Assembly: GCF_002262875.1 (NCBI RefSeq)
Contig: NZ_NKYE01000023.1
Location: 1 to 51,611, forward strand
Length of the DNA: 51,611 nucleotides
Direction of reading: 5' to 3'
DNA from: Amycolatopsis antarctica
GTDB lineage: Bacteria; Actinomycetota; Actinomycetes; Mycobacteriales; Pseudonocardiaceae
This document shows, piece after piece, positions 33,758 through 41,736 of this stretch. The translations under genes were made by a program, and so were the position numbers. The notes below the pieces were generated by a model. It ran no database searches. It was given only the letters and a program-made list of their open reading frames with translations, and was not told where the DNA came from. Each line of letters starts with the position of its first letter. The stretch's first letter is position 1.

Positions 33758-34192
33758 TCAGCTCGCGAGCGCGGCGTCCAGCGTGATGGTGGTGCCGGAG
33801 AGCGCCTTGCTGACCGGGCAGGTCTTCTCGGCGGTCTCGGCGAGCTGCTTGAACTTGTCCGCGTCGACGCCCTCGACCTCGGCGCGCAGCGTGATGGCGA
33901 TGCCGCTGATCTTGAAGCCGCCGCCGTCCGGCCCGAGGGTGACCTCGGCGCTGACGTCGATCGACTTCGCGGTCAGGTTCTCCCCGCCGAGCACGCCGGA
34001 GAGGTTCATCGCCAGGCACGAGGAATGCGCGGCCGCGATGAGTTCCTCGGGGCTGGTCTGCCCTTCCGGATCGCCGGACCGGGTCGGGAACGACACGGAG
34101 AACTGCCCCGCGTTCGACGAGTCCAGCGTGACCTCGCCCTTGCCGTCCTGCAGTCCGCCTTGCCAGCGGGTGGTGGCGTCGCGACTGGGCAT
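33758..34192 (-). CDS. OsmC-type peroxiredoxin
   Basis: A 144-aa OsmC/Ohr-superfamily hydroperoxidase. The active-site cysteines are in AAHSSCLAMNLSG and EKTCPVSKALSG, and SPEELIAAAHSS matches OsmC rather than Ohr. It reduces organic hydroperoxides with a thiol partner. AAGGAGG precedes the ATG. It is followed upstream by a MarR/OhrR-like gene on the same strand, 38 nt apart, its likely regulator. Confidence 0.92.
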   Translation of the reverse strand: MPSRDATTRWQGGLQDGKGEVTLDSSNAGQFSVSFPTRSGDPEGQTSPEELIAAAHSSCLAMNLSGVLGGENLTAKSIDVSAEVTLGPDGGGFKISGIAITLRAEVEGVDADKFKQLAETAEKTCPVSKALSGTTITLDAALAS

Positions 34193-34230
34193 GGTGCCTC
34201 CTTCTGGTTGGTTGACCGCGAATCCGGCGG

Positions 34231-34734
34231 TCACTGGTCCTCCACCGGACGCGCGGGGCGTCCGGCTTCGGGGGTTCGCACGGCTTCGGTGAGTTCCCGC
34301 AGGGTGGCGATCAGCTCCCGCCGCGTGCCCGCTTCCATGCCGAGCGCGCAGGCGATGTTCCCCGGGATCTCCGCGGCACGGTCGCGCAACGCGACCCCCT
34401 TGGGGGTGAGCGCGATGGCGACGCTGCGCTCGTCGGCGGCTTGCCGGTTGCGCACCACGAGACCGCGGGCCTCCAGACGCTTCAGCAGGGGCGACAGGGT
34501 GCCGTAGTCGAGTTGCAGTGCGGCCCCGATCTCCTTCACCGTGCGGGAATCGCGTTCCCACAGCACGATCAGCACCAGGTACTGCGGGTAGGTGAGGTCG
34601 AGTTCGGTGAGCAGCGGCCGGTACACGTCGGTCACCGCCCGCGAGGCGGCGTACAGCGCGAAGCACACCTGCTCGTCCAGCAGCAGGTCGTTTCCGCCGG
34701 CACCGTCCGCGTCGCCGTCCGCCCGCAAAGACAT
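34231..34734 (-). CDS. MarR-family regulator, OhrR-like
   Basis: A 167-aa MarR regulator with a lone Cys in DEQVCFALYAASRAV, at the position of the peroxide-sensing Cys of OhrR, then the winged helix YPQYLVLIVLWERDSRTVKE and LDYGTLSPLLKRLEARGLV. Oxidation of the Cys would release DNA and derepress the osmC-type gene next to it. The ATG is 6 nt after TAGGCT, so leaderless, and a palindrome covers its -35. Confidence 0.9.
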   Translation of the reverse strand: MSLRADGDADGAGGNDLLLDEQVCFALYAASRAVTDVYRPLLTELDLTYPQYLVLIVLWERDSRTVKEIGAALQLDYGTLSPLLKRLEARGLVVRNRQAADERSVAIALTPKGVALRDRAAEIPGNIACALGMEAGTRRELIATLRELTEAVRTPEAGRPARPVEDQ

Positions 34735-34740
34735 GACAAA

Positions 34741-34773
34741 AGCCTATAGTGCGATTACATCGTGCGCAATGTA
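34741..34773 (-). promoter_or_regulatory. Leaderless promoter with overlapping OhrR-like operator
   Basis: On the minus strand: -35 TTGCGC (34769-34764), 17-bp spacer, -10 TAGGCT (34746-34741), then 6 nt to the ATG at 34734. The inverted repeat TACAT/ATGTA (34756-34760 and 34769-34773) spans the -35. This is among the most complete promoters in the window. Confidence 0.68.
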
Positions 34774-34866
34774 TCGGAAGGGTGGCTCGGGCCACCCCTC
34801 GGCAGCCGCCTGCGGCCGGGTGAGCGGGCTCTGGGCCCGGTACTGATCCTTGGAGTGCTCGGACCC

Positions 34867-36087
34867 TCAGCCGCTGTACCGTTCGAACACCGCGGCGAGC
34901 CCCTGGCCACCGCCGATGCACATGGTCTCCAGCGCGTAGCGGCCCGAGCGACGATCCAGTTCCCGCAGCAGCGTCGCCAGGATCCGTGCCCCGGTGGCTC
35001 CCACCGGATGACCCAGCGAGATGCCGGAGCCGTTGACGTTCGTGCGTTCCCAGTCGGCCCCGCCGAAGTTCCACTCCCGCGTGCATGCCAGCACCTGCGC
35101 GGCGAAGGCCTCGTTCAGCTCGATCAGGTCCATATCGGCCAGCGTCAGCCCCGCCCGGGAGAGTGCACGGGCCGTCGCCGGGACCGGGCCGATCCCCATC
35201 GTCTTCGGCGGCACCCCGGCGACCGCCCAGCCCACCAGCCGGGCCAGCGGCCGGAGGCCGAGTTCCGCCGCCCGCTCCGGCGTCGTCACCAGGCACGCCG
35301 CGGCACCGTCGTTCTGCCCGCTCGCGTTGCCCGCCGTCACGGTGGCCTCCGGGTCGTCCCGGCCGAACACCGCGCGCAGGCCGCCGAGCGACTCCGCCGT
35401 GGCGTCGGCACGCGGGTGCTCGTCCCGTTCGACCACCGTGTCCGGTGCGCCCCGCCTGCCCGGCAGCGTCACGGGCACCAGTTCGTCCGCGAACCGGCCC
35501 TGCTCGATCGCGGCGACGGCCCGCCGGTGCGAACGCAGCGCCAGCTCGTCCTGCTCGGCCCTCGGGATCGAGTACTCCCGGCGCAGGTTCTCGGCCGTCT
35601 CCAGCATCCCGCCCTCGACGGAGAAGTCCGCGCCACCTGCCGTCACCCGGGCACGGGCGAGCCGGTCGTGCAACTGCACCCCGCTGCCCTTGACGCCCCA
35701 GCGCATCGCGTTCGAGTAGAACTCGACCTGGCTCATGCTCTCCGCACCACCGGCGATCACCACGTCCGCGACACCCGTCTGCACCCGCATCGCCGCGTCG
35801 AGGACGGCCTGCAGCGAGGAACCACACCGGCGGTCCACCTGCAGGCCGGGCACCTCCACCCCCAGCCCGGCGTCGAGGGCCGCGACCCTGCCGATGGCCG
35901 GGGACTCGCCGTTCGCGTAGCACTGGCCGAGGATCACGTCCTCGATCTCGCCTCCCGGTACCCCCGTGCGCCGCAGCAGCTCCCGCAGCACCGTGGCGGC
36001 GAGCACGTGCGCGGGCACGTCCCGGTAGACCCCGCCGAACCGGCCCACCGGGGTACGGACCGGTTCGCAGACGACTACCTCGCGCAT
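34867..36087 (-). CDS. Acetyl-CoA acetyltransferase / 3-ketoacyl-CoA thiolase
   Basis: A 406-aa thiolase: active Cys88 in QVDRRCGSSLQAV, IAGGAESMSQ, NVNGSGISLGHPVGATGAR with the His, and the second Cys in ETMCIGGGQGLA. Full length for the family. It condenses or cleaves acyl-CoA; no clear partner enzyme is adjacent, though the gene upstream on the same strand has hotdog/SCP2-like features. GAGGAGG upstream of the ATG. Confidence 0.93.
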   Translation of the reverse strand: MREVVVCEPVRTPVGRFGGVYRDVPAHVLAATVLRELLRRTGVPGGEIEDVILGQCYANGESPAIGRVAALDAGLGVEVPGLQVDRRCGSSLQAVLDAAMRVQTGVADVVIAGGAESMSQVEFYSNAMRWGVKGSGVQLHDRLARARVTAGGADFSVEGGMLETAENLRREYSIPRAEQDELALRSHRRAVAAIEQGRFADELVPVTLPGRRGAPDTVVERDEHPRADATAESLGGLRAVFGRDDPEATVTAGNASGQNDGAAACLVTTPERAAELGLRPLARLVGWAVAGVPPKTMGIGPVPATARALSRAGLTLADMDLIELNEAFAAQVLACTREWNFGGADWERTNVNGSGISLGHPVGATGARILATLLRELDRRSGRYALETMCIGGGQGLAAVFERYSG

Positions 36088-36207
36088 GGCTTGCCTCCTC
36101 GTCGGCCGGGATCGCCGGCCACCGTATCCGGCGGTTCCCGCCGTCTCCCGACCGTAACGGGCGCAGCCGCCGACGGACGCGGGACGGCGGCCGCACGGGT
36201 CAGCGGC

Positions 36208-36954
36208 TCAGGGCGTGTCCCGGCGGGCAAGCTCGCGCACGCAGTCCCAGGCCGACACCACGGCCTTGGTGAACCGCAGGTACTCGTGGGTGTTACCGCT
36301 CGCGGCGAAGTCACCCGCCATCGTGCGGGCGATGAAGTCGTTGCGCGGTGCGGTCATCAATCCCAGCCAGGACAGCTCCGAGCCCGCGACGGTGAACGTC
36401 GGGCCGGACGGGGTGGACCTGGCCACGTCGACGACCAGTCCTTTGTAGATACGGAACTGCACCGCCTCGTCCCCGCAGCGGAACGCGATCGATCCGTCCA
36501 TCGGCCGGGTGGCCGAGACGAACTCCTCGTTCCGGGTCAGCGCGTCCGCCAGTTCCCGCGCCCATGGCAGGGAGCAGAAATCGGTGCGCACATGCTGTGT
36601 CAGAGGTTCGGAATGCTTGGCGGGAAAGGAGAACACGGCGGTGCCCTCGCCGAGCACCGTGTCCGCGCGGTCGGTGAGCCGGAGATGACGGTGGACGAGG
36701 CCGGTGCCTTCGGCGCCGAAGCGGCAGCGGGTGACCGTGCCGGTCAACGTCGTGTCTCCCGGTTTCCCGGCGTCGCCGAAGGTCCAGCGCAGGTCGACCG
36801 GGGTGCCGCCGTCGCCGATGACGTCGAACGCCATGTCGAACGCGGCCGACGCCGCCGGACGCCCTGCGGTGGCCGCGGCCGGCACCTGCCACCGCCGGCA
36901 CTGCCCGACCCGGAAGTCCTCCAGGTACCCGGGCGCGGTGTCAGCCTCGCTCAT
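36208..36954 (-). CDS. Hypothetical protein, hotdog-like N-terminus and SCP2-like C-terminus
   Basis: A 248-aa protein. The start YLEDFRVGQCRRW resembles MaoC/hotdog entries, and VDLRWTFGDAGKPGDTT and GEGTAVFSFPAKHSEP suggest beta structure. The C-terminal part (GSIAFRCGDEAVQFRIYKG to NTHEYLRF) has some SCP2-like character. Neither domain is certain. Its ATG overlaps the stop of a 29-codon ORF upstream, and the thiolase follows 120 nt downstream, fitting lipid or acyl-CoA metabolism. Confidence 0.6.
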   Translation of the reverse strand: MSEADTAPGYLEDFRVGQCRRWQVPAAATAGRPAASAAFDMAFDVIGDGGTPVDLRWTFGDAGKPGDTTLTGTVTRCRFGAEGTGLVHRHLRLTDRADTVLGEGTAVFSFPAKHSEPLTQHVRTDFCSLPWARELADALTRNEEFVSATRPMDGSIAFRCGDEAVQFRIYKGLVVDVARSTPSGPTFTVAGSELSWLGLMTAPRNDFIARTMAGDFAASGNTHEYLRFTKAVVSAWDCVRELARRDTP

Positions 36955-37040
36955 CCGGCCTCCAGCGCCCGCGAGTGGCTCCGGAACGCCACGCCGAGCA
37001 GCGCTCGCACCACCGCGACAGGTCCCGGGCTCTCGATCAC
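36951..37040 (-). CDS. Possible leaderless 29-aa ORF coupled to the next gene
   Basis: GTG at 37040 opens a 29-codon ORF (starting VIESPGPVAVVRALLGVAF) whose TGA overlaps the ATG of the downstream gene. The -10 TACATT ends 6 nt before the GTG and a -35 TTGCCC lies 18 bp farther. It may be a translated leader. Protein evidence is absent. Confidence 0.4.
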   Translation of the reverse strand: MIESPGPVAVVRALLGVAFRSHSRALEAG

Positions 37041-37046
37041 ACGGAG

Positions 37047-37076
37047 AATGTAGGCCCGTTCACCCGGCCGGGGCAA
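37047..37076 (-). promoter_or_regulatory. Promoter TTGCCC-18-TACATT
   Basis: On the minus strand a -35 TTGCCC (37076-37071), an 18-bp spacer and a -10 TACATT (37052-37047) precede the GTG at 37040 by 6 nt. Confidence 0.5.
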
Positions 37077-37108
37077 TGCCGTCGCACGGCGGGCACGGAC
37101 TCGCGCCG

Positions 37109-37453
37109 TCAGCGCCAGAACTGCCAGCGCGACTTGCCCGTGCCGGTGTCGTCGGCCGCATTGGCCGCCGTGGCCTCCTGGGCGGTGGCCAGCAGATCGG
37201 GCGCCTGCTCCCGCACCGCGTCCTCGATTTCGGAGAACTGCGGGTTGATCAGCGCACGGTCACCGACGAACACCGTCGGTACGATCTCGTTGCCGTCCGC
37301 CACGGAGCGCACCCTGGCGGCCGCGTCCGGGTCCTCCCAGATGTTCACCGCCCGCACCGGCAGCCCGCTGCGTTCGAGGGGACGCTGCAGCGCCATGCAG
37401 AAGCCGCAGCCGGGACGCCAGTAGAACTCGATCTCGGTGACGGGAGCGTTCAC
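37109..37453 (-). CDS. Glutaredoxin/mycoredoxin-like protein
   Basis: A 114-aa thioredoxin-fold protein with the redox motif CGFC in FYWRPGCGFCMALQ, then VNIWEDPDAAARVR and the cis-Pro segment VPTVFVGDRALINP. It probably reduces mycothiol mixed disulfides, as known for mycoredoxins. The C-terminal tail of 30 residues is longer than usual. The GTG has GGAGGA upstream. Just downstream of a small membrane-protein gene on the same strand. Confidence 0.85.
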   Translation of the reverse strand: MNAPVTEIEFYWRPGCGFCMALQRPLERSGLPVRAVNIWEDPDAAARVRSVADGNEIVPTVFVGDRALINPQFSEIEDAVREQAPDLLATAQEATAANAADDTGTGKSRWQFWR

Positions 37454-37500
37454 GATTCCTCCTCGGAGGCGGCCGGTCGAAGCCGGAAGGTGTTCGGTGG

Positions 37501-37704
37501 CTACTTCGCCTTGTCCGCGCGGGTTCTCCGCACGCCGTACGCGATCAGTCCGGCACCGGCGATCACCGCCAGCAGACCGATGCCGAACCACAGCTTCTGG
37601 CCGGTCATCGGGCTGCCGGTGAGCACTCCCACGCCCTGCAGGCCCCATACGGCGCCGATGGCGAGCAGCAGCGCGCCGAGGACGTAGACGATCCCGTTCT
37701 TCAC
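37501..37704 (-). CDS. Small two-helix membrane protein, hypothetical
   Basis: A 67-aa protein: IVYVLGALLLAIGAVWGLQG and LWFGIGLLAVIAGAGLIAYG are membrane segments, with a basic C-terminus (VRRTRADKAK) that should be inside. No family recognised. It lies between the reductase and glutaredoxin genes, same strand. Confidence 0.65.
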   Translation of the reverse strand: MKNGIVYVLGALLLAIGAVWGLQGVGVLTGSPMTGQKLWFGIGLLAVIAGAGLIAYGVRRTRADKAK

Positions 37705-37732
37705 AGCGGTACTCCCGTCGTGGGCGGAGTCA

Positions 37733-38743
<1,011 letters not shown>

Positions 38744-38822
38744 CAATCTCCTCTGTGACGCTTCTCGGGCGGCGGTGTCCGCGCGCCCTGCCCATGTGCA
38801 ACGGACGGACGCGCGGATTTAT

Positions 38823-39266
38823 TCAGTTCGTGGCCGCCAGCTCGTCGAGGTTGCCGAGCACGCCGTCGTAGATGCGCTTCAGTCCGGCCGGGGCGAAGGT
38901 CTTCTCGAAGAAGCCGCCGATGCCGCCCGCGCCGTCCCAGCTCGTCTCGATGCGCACCAGCGTCGCCTCGCCGGCCTCGCGCACGGTCCAGGTGGTGACC
39001 ATGGAGGAGTTGGCGTCGGTTTCGACGATGGTGCCGGGGGCGGGCTCGGACACGGTCGCCGCGACGTCGCGCACCCGCTTCGAGGTGGCCTGCAACTTCC
39101 ACTTCGCGACGGTCCCGGCACCGGAGCCGCCCTCGGTGACCTCGAAGTCGCGGTAGTGCTCGGTGAGGATCTTCGGGCGGCTGCCCGAGTAGTCGGCGAC
39201 GATCGCGCGCACCTTGTCCAGCGGTGCCTCGACGCGGCGTTCGGCGGTGGCGGTGACCTTGCCCAT
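38823..39266 (-). CDS. SRPBCC (START-like) family protein
   Basis: A 147-aa polyketide-cyclase/START-like protein: N-terminal VTATAERRVEAPLDKVRAIV, then VAKWKLQATSKRVRD and VTTWTVREAGEATLVRIETS, ending with a long helix PAGLKRIYDGVLGNLDELA. It forms a hydrophobic pocket; ligand unknown. GGAAGGA upstream of the ATG. Confidence 0.85.
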   Translation of the reverse strand: MGKVTATAERRVEAPLDKVRAIVADYSGSRPKILTEHYRDFEVTEGGSGAGTVAKWKLQATSKRVRDVAATVSEPAPGTIVETDANSSMVTTWTVREAGEATLVRIETSWDGAGGIGGFFEKTFAPAGLKRIYDGVLGNLDELAATN

Positions 39267-39347
39267 GAGTGTCCTTCCGGCGGGATTCGCTACCTGTCCC
39301 ACGATTGCACCGCCGGGATGCCGTGCCCACACCGGGTCACGCTCCGG

Positions 39348-39902
39348 TCACTCGATCGCGCGGGCCAGCCCGTCGAGCACCTCGGCGCCGGGCAGCGCGG
39401 CCAGCACCGGGCCGGGCACGAGCAGCTTGCCGCCGCGCAGTCCGCTGCCGATCACGAGTTCGGGGGCCTCGGCGACGGCGCGGTCGATCAGGATCGGCCA
39501 GTCGGCGGGCAGGCCGATCGGGGTGATCCCGCCGTAGGCCATGCCGGTCAGCGCGACGGCGTCGTCCATCGGCGCGAACGAGGCCTTGCGCACGTCGAGC
39601 CTGCGCTTGATGACGCCGTTGACGTCCGCGCGGGTGGTGGCGAGCACGAGCGCGGCGGCATAACGCACCTCACCGGCACGCTTGCCCGCGACGACCACAC
39701 AGTTCGCCGAGGCGGACAACGGCGAGGAGTACGCCTCGCAGAACTGGGCGGTATCGGCCAGCTCCGCGTCGATCTCGACGACCGCGACCCGGTCGGACTC
39801 GGGCAGCGCGGCGAGGGCTTTGGCCACCGGCTCGGCGAGCAGGTCGGCGCGGCTGGTGGTGGGTTCGGGCGTGAGGGTGCCCGCGATGGACCAGGAGCTC
39901 AT
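39348..39902 (-). CDS. YbaK/EbsC-type aminoacyl-tRNA deacylase-like protein
   Basis: A 184-aa protein. Family features: ANCVVVAGKRAGEVRYAAAL with the conserved Lys, LDVRKASFAPMDDAVALTG, the G-G-I-T-P-I-G motif GGITPIGLPADWPILID, and VIGSGLRGGKLLVPG. YbaK-like domains hydrolyse mischarged aminoacyl-tRNA. It is followed upstream by DUF2516, 9 nt away. Confidence 0.9.
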   Translation of the reverse strand: MSSWSIAGTLTPEPTTSRADLLAEPVAKALAALPESDRVAVVEIDAELADTAQFCEAYSSPLSASANCVVVAGKRAGEVRYAAALVLATTRADVNGVIKRRLDVRKASFAPMDDAVALTGMAYGGITPIGLPADWPILIDRAVAEAPELVIGSGLRGGKLLVPGPVLAALPGAEVLDGLARAIE

Positions 39903-39911
39903 TCGCCCTGT

Positions 39912-40208
39912 CTACCAGCTACGGCCACCGCGCTGGACCTCGATGAGCTTCGGCCGCACGTCCACCAGGTAGACGAGCACCGCGACGAGCGCGGCCAGCC
40001 AGAAGATCATTCCCGGCCCGTGGAAGTCGAACAGCAGCAGCGCGGCCGTACCTCCACCGGTGATGGCCATCCAGACCGGTTTCGACTTGCGGTCCGCGGC
40101 GGAATAGGCGTCGGCACGCTGCGACAGAGCGTGCACCAACGCGAAGGCTCCCACCGGGACCGCAGTCCACTTGATGATCAGCACAATCCAATACGCGGCT
40201 TCGGGCAC
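39912..40208 (-). CDS. DUF2516 membrane protein of the hbhA locus
   Basis: A 98-aa protein with three hydrophobic segments (WIVLIIKWTAVPVGAFALVH, MAITGGGTAALLLF, IFWLAALVAVLVYLVDVRP), matching DUF2516. In mycobacteria the homologue follows hbhA, and the same order holds here. The GTG is 7 nt after TACTCT (40216-40221), so it has its own leaderless promoter just after the hbhA terminator. Confidence 0.85.
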   Translation of the reverse strand: MPEAAYWIVLIIKWTAVPVGAFALVHALSQRADAYSAADRKSKPVWMAITGGGTAALLLFDFHGPGMIFWLAALVAVLVYLVDVRPKLIEVQRGGRSW

Positions 40209-40215
40209 GTCCCCC

Positions 40216-40221
40216 AGAGTA
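40216..40221 (-). promoter_or_regulatory. -10 hexamer TACTCT of a leaderless promoter
   Basis: TACTCT on the minus strand, 7 nt before the GTG of the DUF2516 gene and directly after the hairpin that ends the hbhA transcript. Confidence 0.45.
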
Positions 40222-40236
40222 CGGGTTCACCCGCGA

Positions 40237-40276
40237 CACGGCCCCCGGCACCTCAGGTGGGGTGCCGGGGGCCGTG
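40237..40276 (-). terminator. Perfect 16-bp terminator hairpin after hbhA
   Basis: 40237-40252 pairs without mismatch to 40261-40276 around an 8-nt loop. It lies 54 nt past the HBHA stop and separates it from the DUF2516 promoter. Confidence 0.8.
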
Positions 40277-40330
40277 CCGGTGTTGTGCCGTGTACTGCGC
40301 CGCGCGGTTGCCGCTGGTGCCGGCGACCGG

Positions 40331-41065
40331 TTACTTGGTGCTCTTGCCGGTGGTGCCGGTGGTGCCGCCCGCGGGCTTCTTGGCGTTCGCCGGGGTGGTG
40401 CTGCGACGGGTCGCCGGCGCCGTGCGGTTGGCGGCCTTGCGGCTGGCACTGCGGGTCTCGTGGGCCAGGTCGTCGCCGGCCTCCTGGACCTTCTCCGCCG
40501 CGTCGCCCGCGACCTCCTGGACCTTCTCGGCGGTCTCGCCCGCGACCTGCTGCACGGTGCGCGCGGCCTTCTCACCGGTCGAGCGGGTGCGCTTGGTGAC
40601 CTTGCCGAGGACGTCGTCCACGCGGCCCCGGGTCTCGCCCGCGACGTCGTCGAAGCGGTCCTGCGCGGTGCGTGCGGCACCTTCGAGCTGCTCGATGGTC
40701 CGCTTGAGCTGCGGCTGCGACAGGATCTTGTCCAGCGCCTGCTCACCGGACTCGGCCAGCTTGCTGTACAGCTTCAGCGCGGCCTCGGTGTACTCGTCGA
40801 TGGCCTTGCGCAGCTCGGCCGGGTCCAGCTTGCCGCGCAGGCTCTCGATGTCGGTGGGCAGCTCGTCCATGTTCTTGCGGGCGGTCTCGCCGCCCTCGGC
40901 GACGCGCTCCTTGGCCTTGCCCACGGCGTCGACCACGGCCTGCCCAGCCAGGTTGCCCGCGCCGAGCGCGGCGAGCAGCGGGGTACGAAGCTGGTCGAGG
41001 GGGGTGTGCTGCTGGTTCTTGCCGGCGGTCTGGGTCTTGGTGCCGGACGTCTTGGGGCTGGACAT
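40331..41065 (-). CDS. hbhA: Heparin-binding hemagglutinin (HBHA)-like protein
   Basis: A 244-aa, highly charged helical protein: LDQLRTPLLAALGAGNLAGQ near the N-terminus, a coiled-coil core (residues 40-150) and a C-terminal Lys/Ala/Pro/Thr-rich tail (NAKKPAGGTTGTTGKSTK), the layout of HBHA. In mycobacteria HBHA is an adhesin and lipid-body protein; in other actinomycetes its role is unclear. No signal peptide. AAGGAG upstream. The tail is less lysine-repeat-rich than the mycobacterial one. Confidence 0.82.
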   Translation of the reverse strand: MSSPKTSGTKTQTAGKNQQHTPLDQLRTPLLAALGAGNLAGQAVVDAVGKAKERVAEGGETARKNMDELPTDIESLRGKLDPAELRKAIDEYTEAALKLYSKLAESGEQALDKILSQPQLKRTIEQLEGAARTAQDRFDDVAGETRGRVDDVLGKVTKRTRSTGEKAARTVQQVAGETAEKVQEVAGDAAEKVQEAGDDLAHETRSASRKAANRTAPATRRSTTPANAKKPAGGTTGTTGKSTK

Positions 41066-41086
41066 CGTCGATCACTCCTTGTCGGT

Positions 41087-41104
41087 AGTGGCCGAACGGC
41101 CACT
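41087..41104 (-). terminator. Small hairpin at the XRE stop codon
   Basis: AGTGGCC (41087-41093) pairs with GGCCACT (41098-41104) around GAAC. It touches the XRE stop and lies before the hbhA ribosome site, so it may attenuate or process the mRNA. Confidence 0.4.
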
Positions 41105-41625
41105 CAGCTCTGGTTCGTGCTCGCGGCGCCGGCGTTCTTTCCGCCGCCCGTCGCGACGCCGGAATCTGTTCCCGGCGAAGTCTTCTCGGTGCTGCTCTCC
41201 GGAGCGTTCTCCCGGCGGAACGACTCGTACACGTCGAGCAGAACTCGCTTCTGCCGCTCGGAAAGCTCGGTATCGGCGCGGATCGCGTTGCTCACCTCGC
41301 CCGCGGGGGCCAGGTCCAGGATTCCCGCCTGCACGTACAGCGCCTCGGCGGAGATGCGCAGCCCCTTGGCGATCTGCTGCAGGATCTCCGCACTCGGCTT
41401 GCGCACGCCCCGCTCGATCTGACTCAAGTAGGGATTGGAGACGCCGGCCAGCTTGGACAACTGCCGCAGGGAGATTTTCGCGGAGCTGCGCTGGTGCCGG
41501 ATGTACGCGCCGATGTCGCGTCCGATATCGGCCACCTTGTCGATCGGGTTGGGGAGGTCCTCGTGCGCGGTGACCTCCTCGGTGACCGGCTCGCCGTGCG
41601 GCCCTGTTTCCGTTGGCCCTGGCAT
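41104..41625 (-). CDS. XRE-family regulator upstream of hbhA
   Basis: A 173-aa protein with a HTH_3 domain at about residues 36-92 (IGAYIRHQRSSAKISLRQLS, LAGVSNPYLSQIERGVRKPS). The tail after residue 130 is disordered. The mycobacterial hbhA locus has the same XRE gene in front. The ATG at 41625 has AGGAGGTGA upstream. It is divergent from the PCMT-like gene and has a cluster of palindromes at its promoter. Confidence 0.88.
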   Translation of the reverse strand: MPGPTETGPHGEPVTEEVTAHEDLPNPIDKVADIGRDIGAYIRHQRSSAKISLRQLSKLAGVSNPYLSQIERGVRKPSAEILQQIAKGLRISAEALYVQAGILDLAPAGEVSNAIRADTELSERQKRVLLDVYESFRRENAPESSTEKTSPGTDSGVATGGGKNAGAASTNQS

Positions 41626-41654
41626 CGCGATCACCTCCTGTCGACGTACTCGAC

Positions 41655-41695
41655 GGTACACACGAGTGCTAGCACCTGCAAGCACTCTGCTTGCA
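41655..41695 (-). promoter_or_regulatory. Palindrome cluster and promoter for the XRE gene
   Basis: GTGCTAGCAC (41666-41675) is a perfect palindrome; TGCAAGCA-CTC-TGCTTGCA (41677-41695) is a perfect inverted repeat. On the minus strand TTGCAG (41681-41676), a 17-bp spacer and TACCGT (41658-41653) could be the -35 and -10. The sites probably bind the XRE protein. Confidence 0.5.
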
Positions 41696-41724
41696 CGCGA
41701 GGTGTGGTTCCGCTCACGGCCGTT

Positions 41725-41730
41725 TACCGT
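41725..41730 (+). promoter_or_regulatory. -10 hexamer TACCGT of a leaderless promoter
   Basis: TACCGT, 6 nt before the ATG at 41737; no ribosome site. Confidence 0.5.
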
Positions 41731-41736
41731 GGTCGT

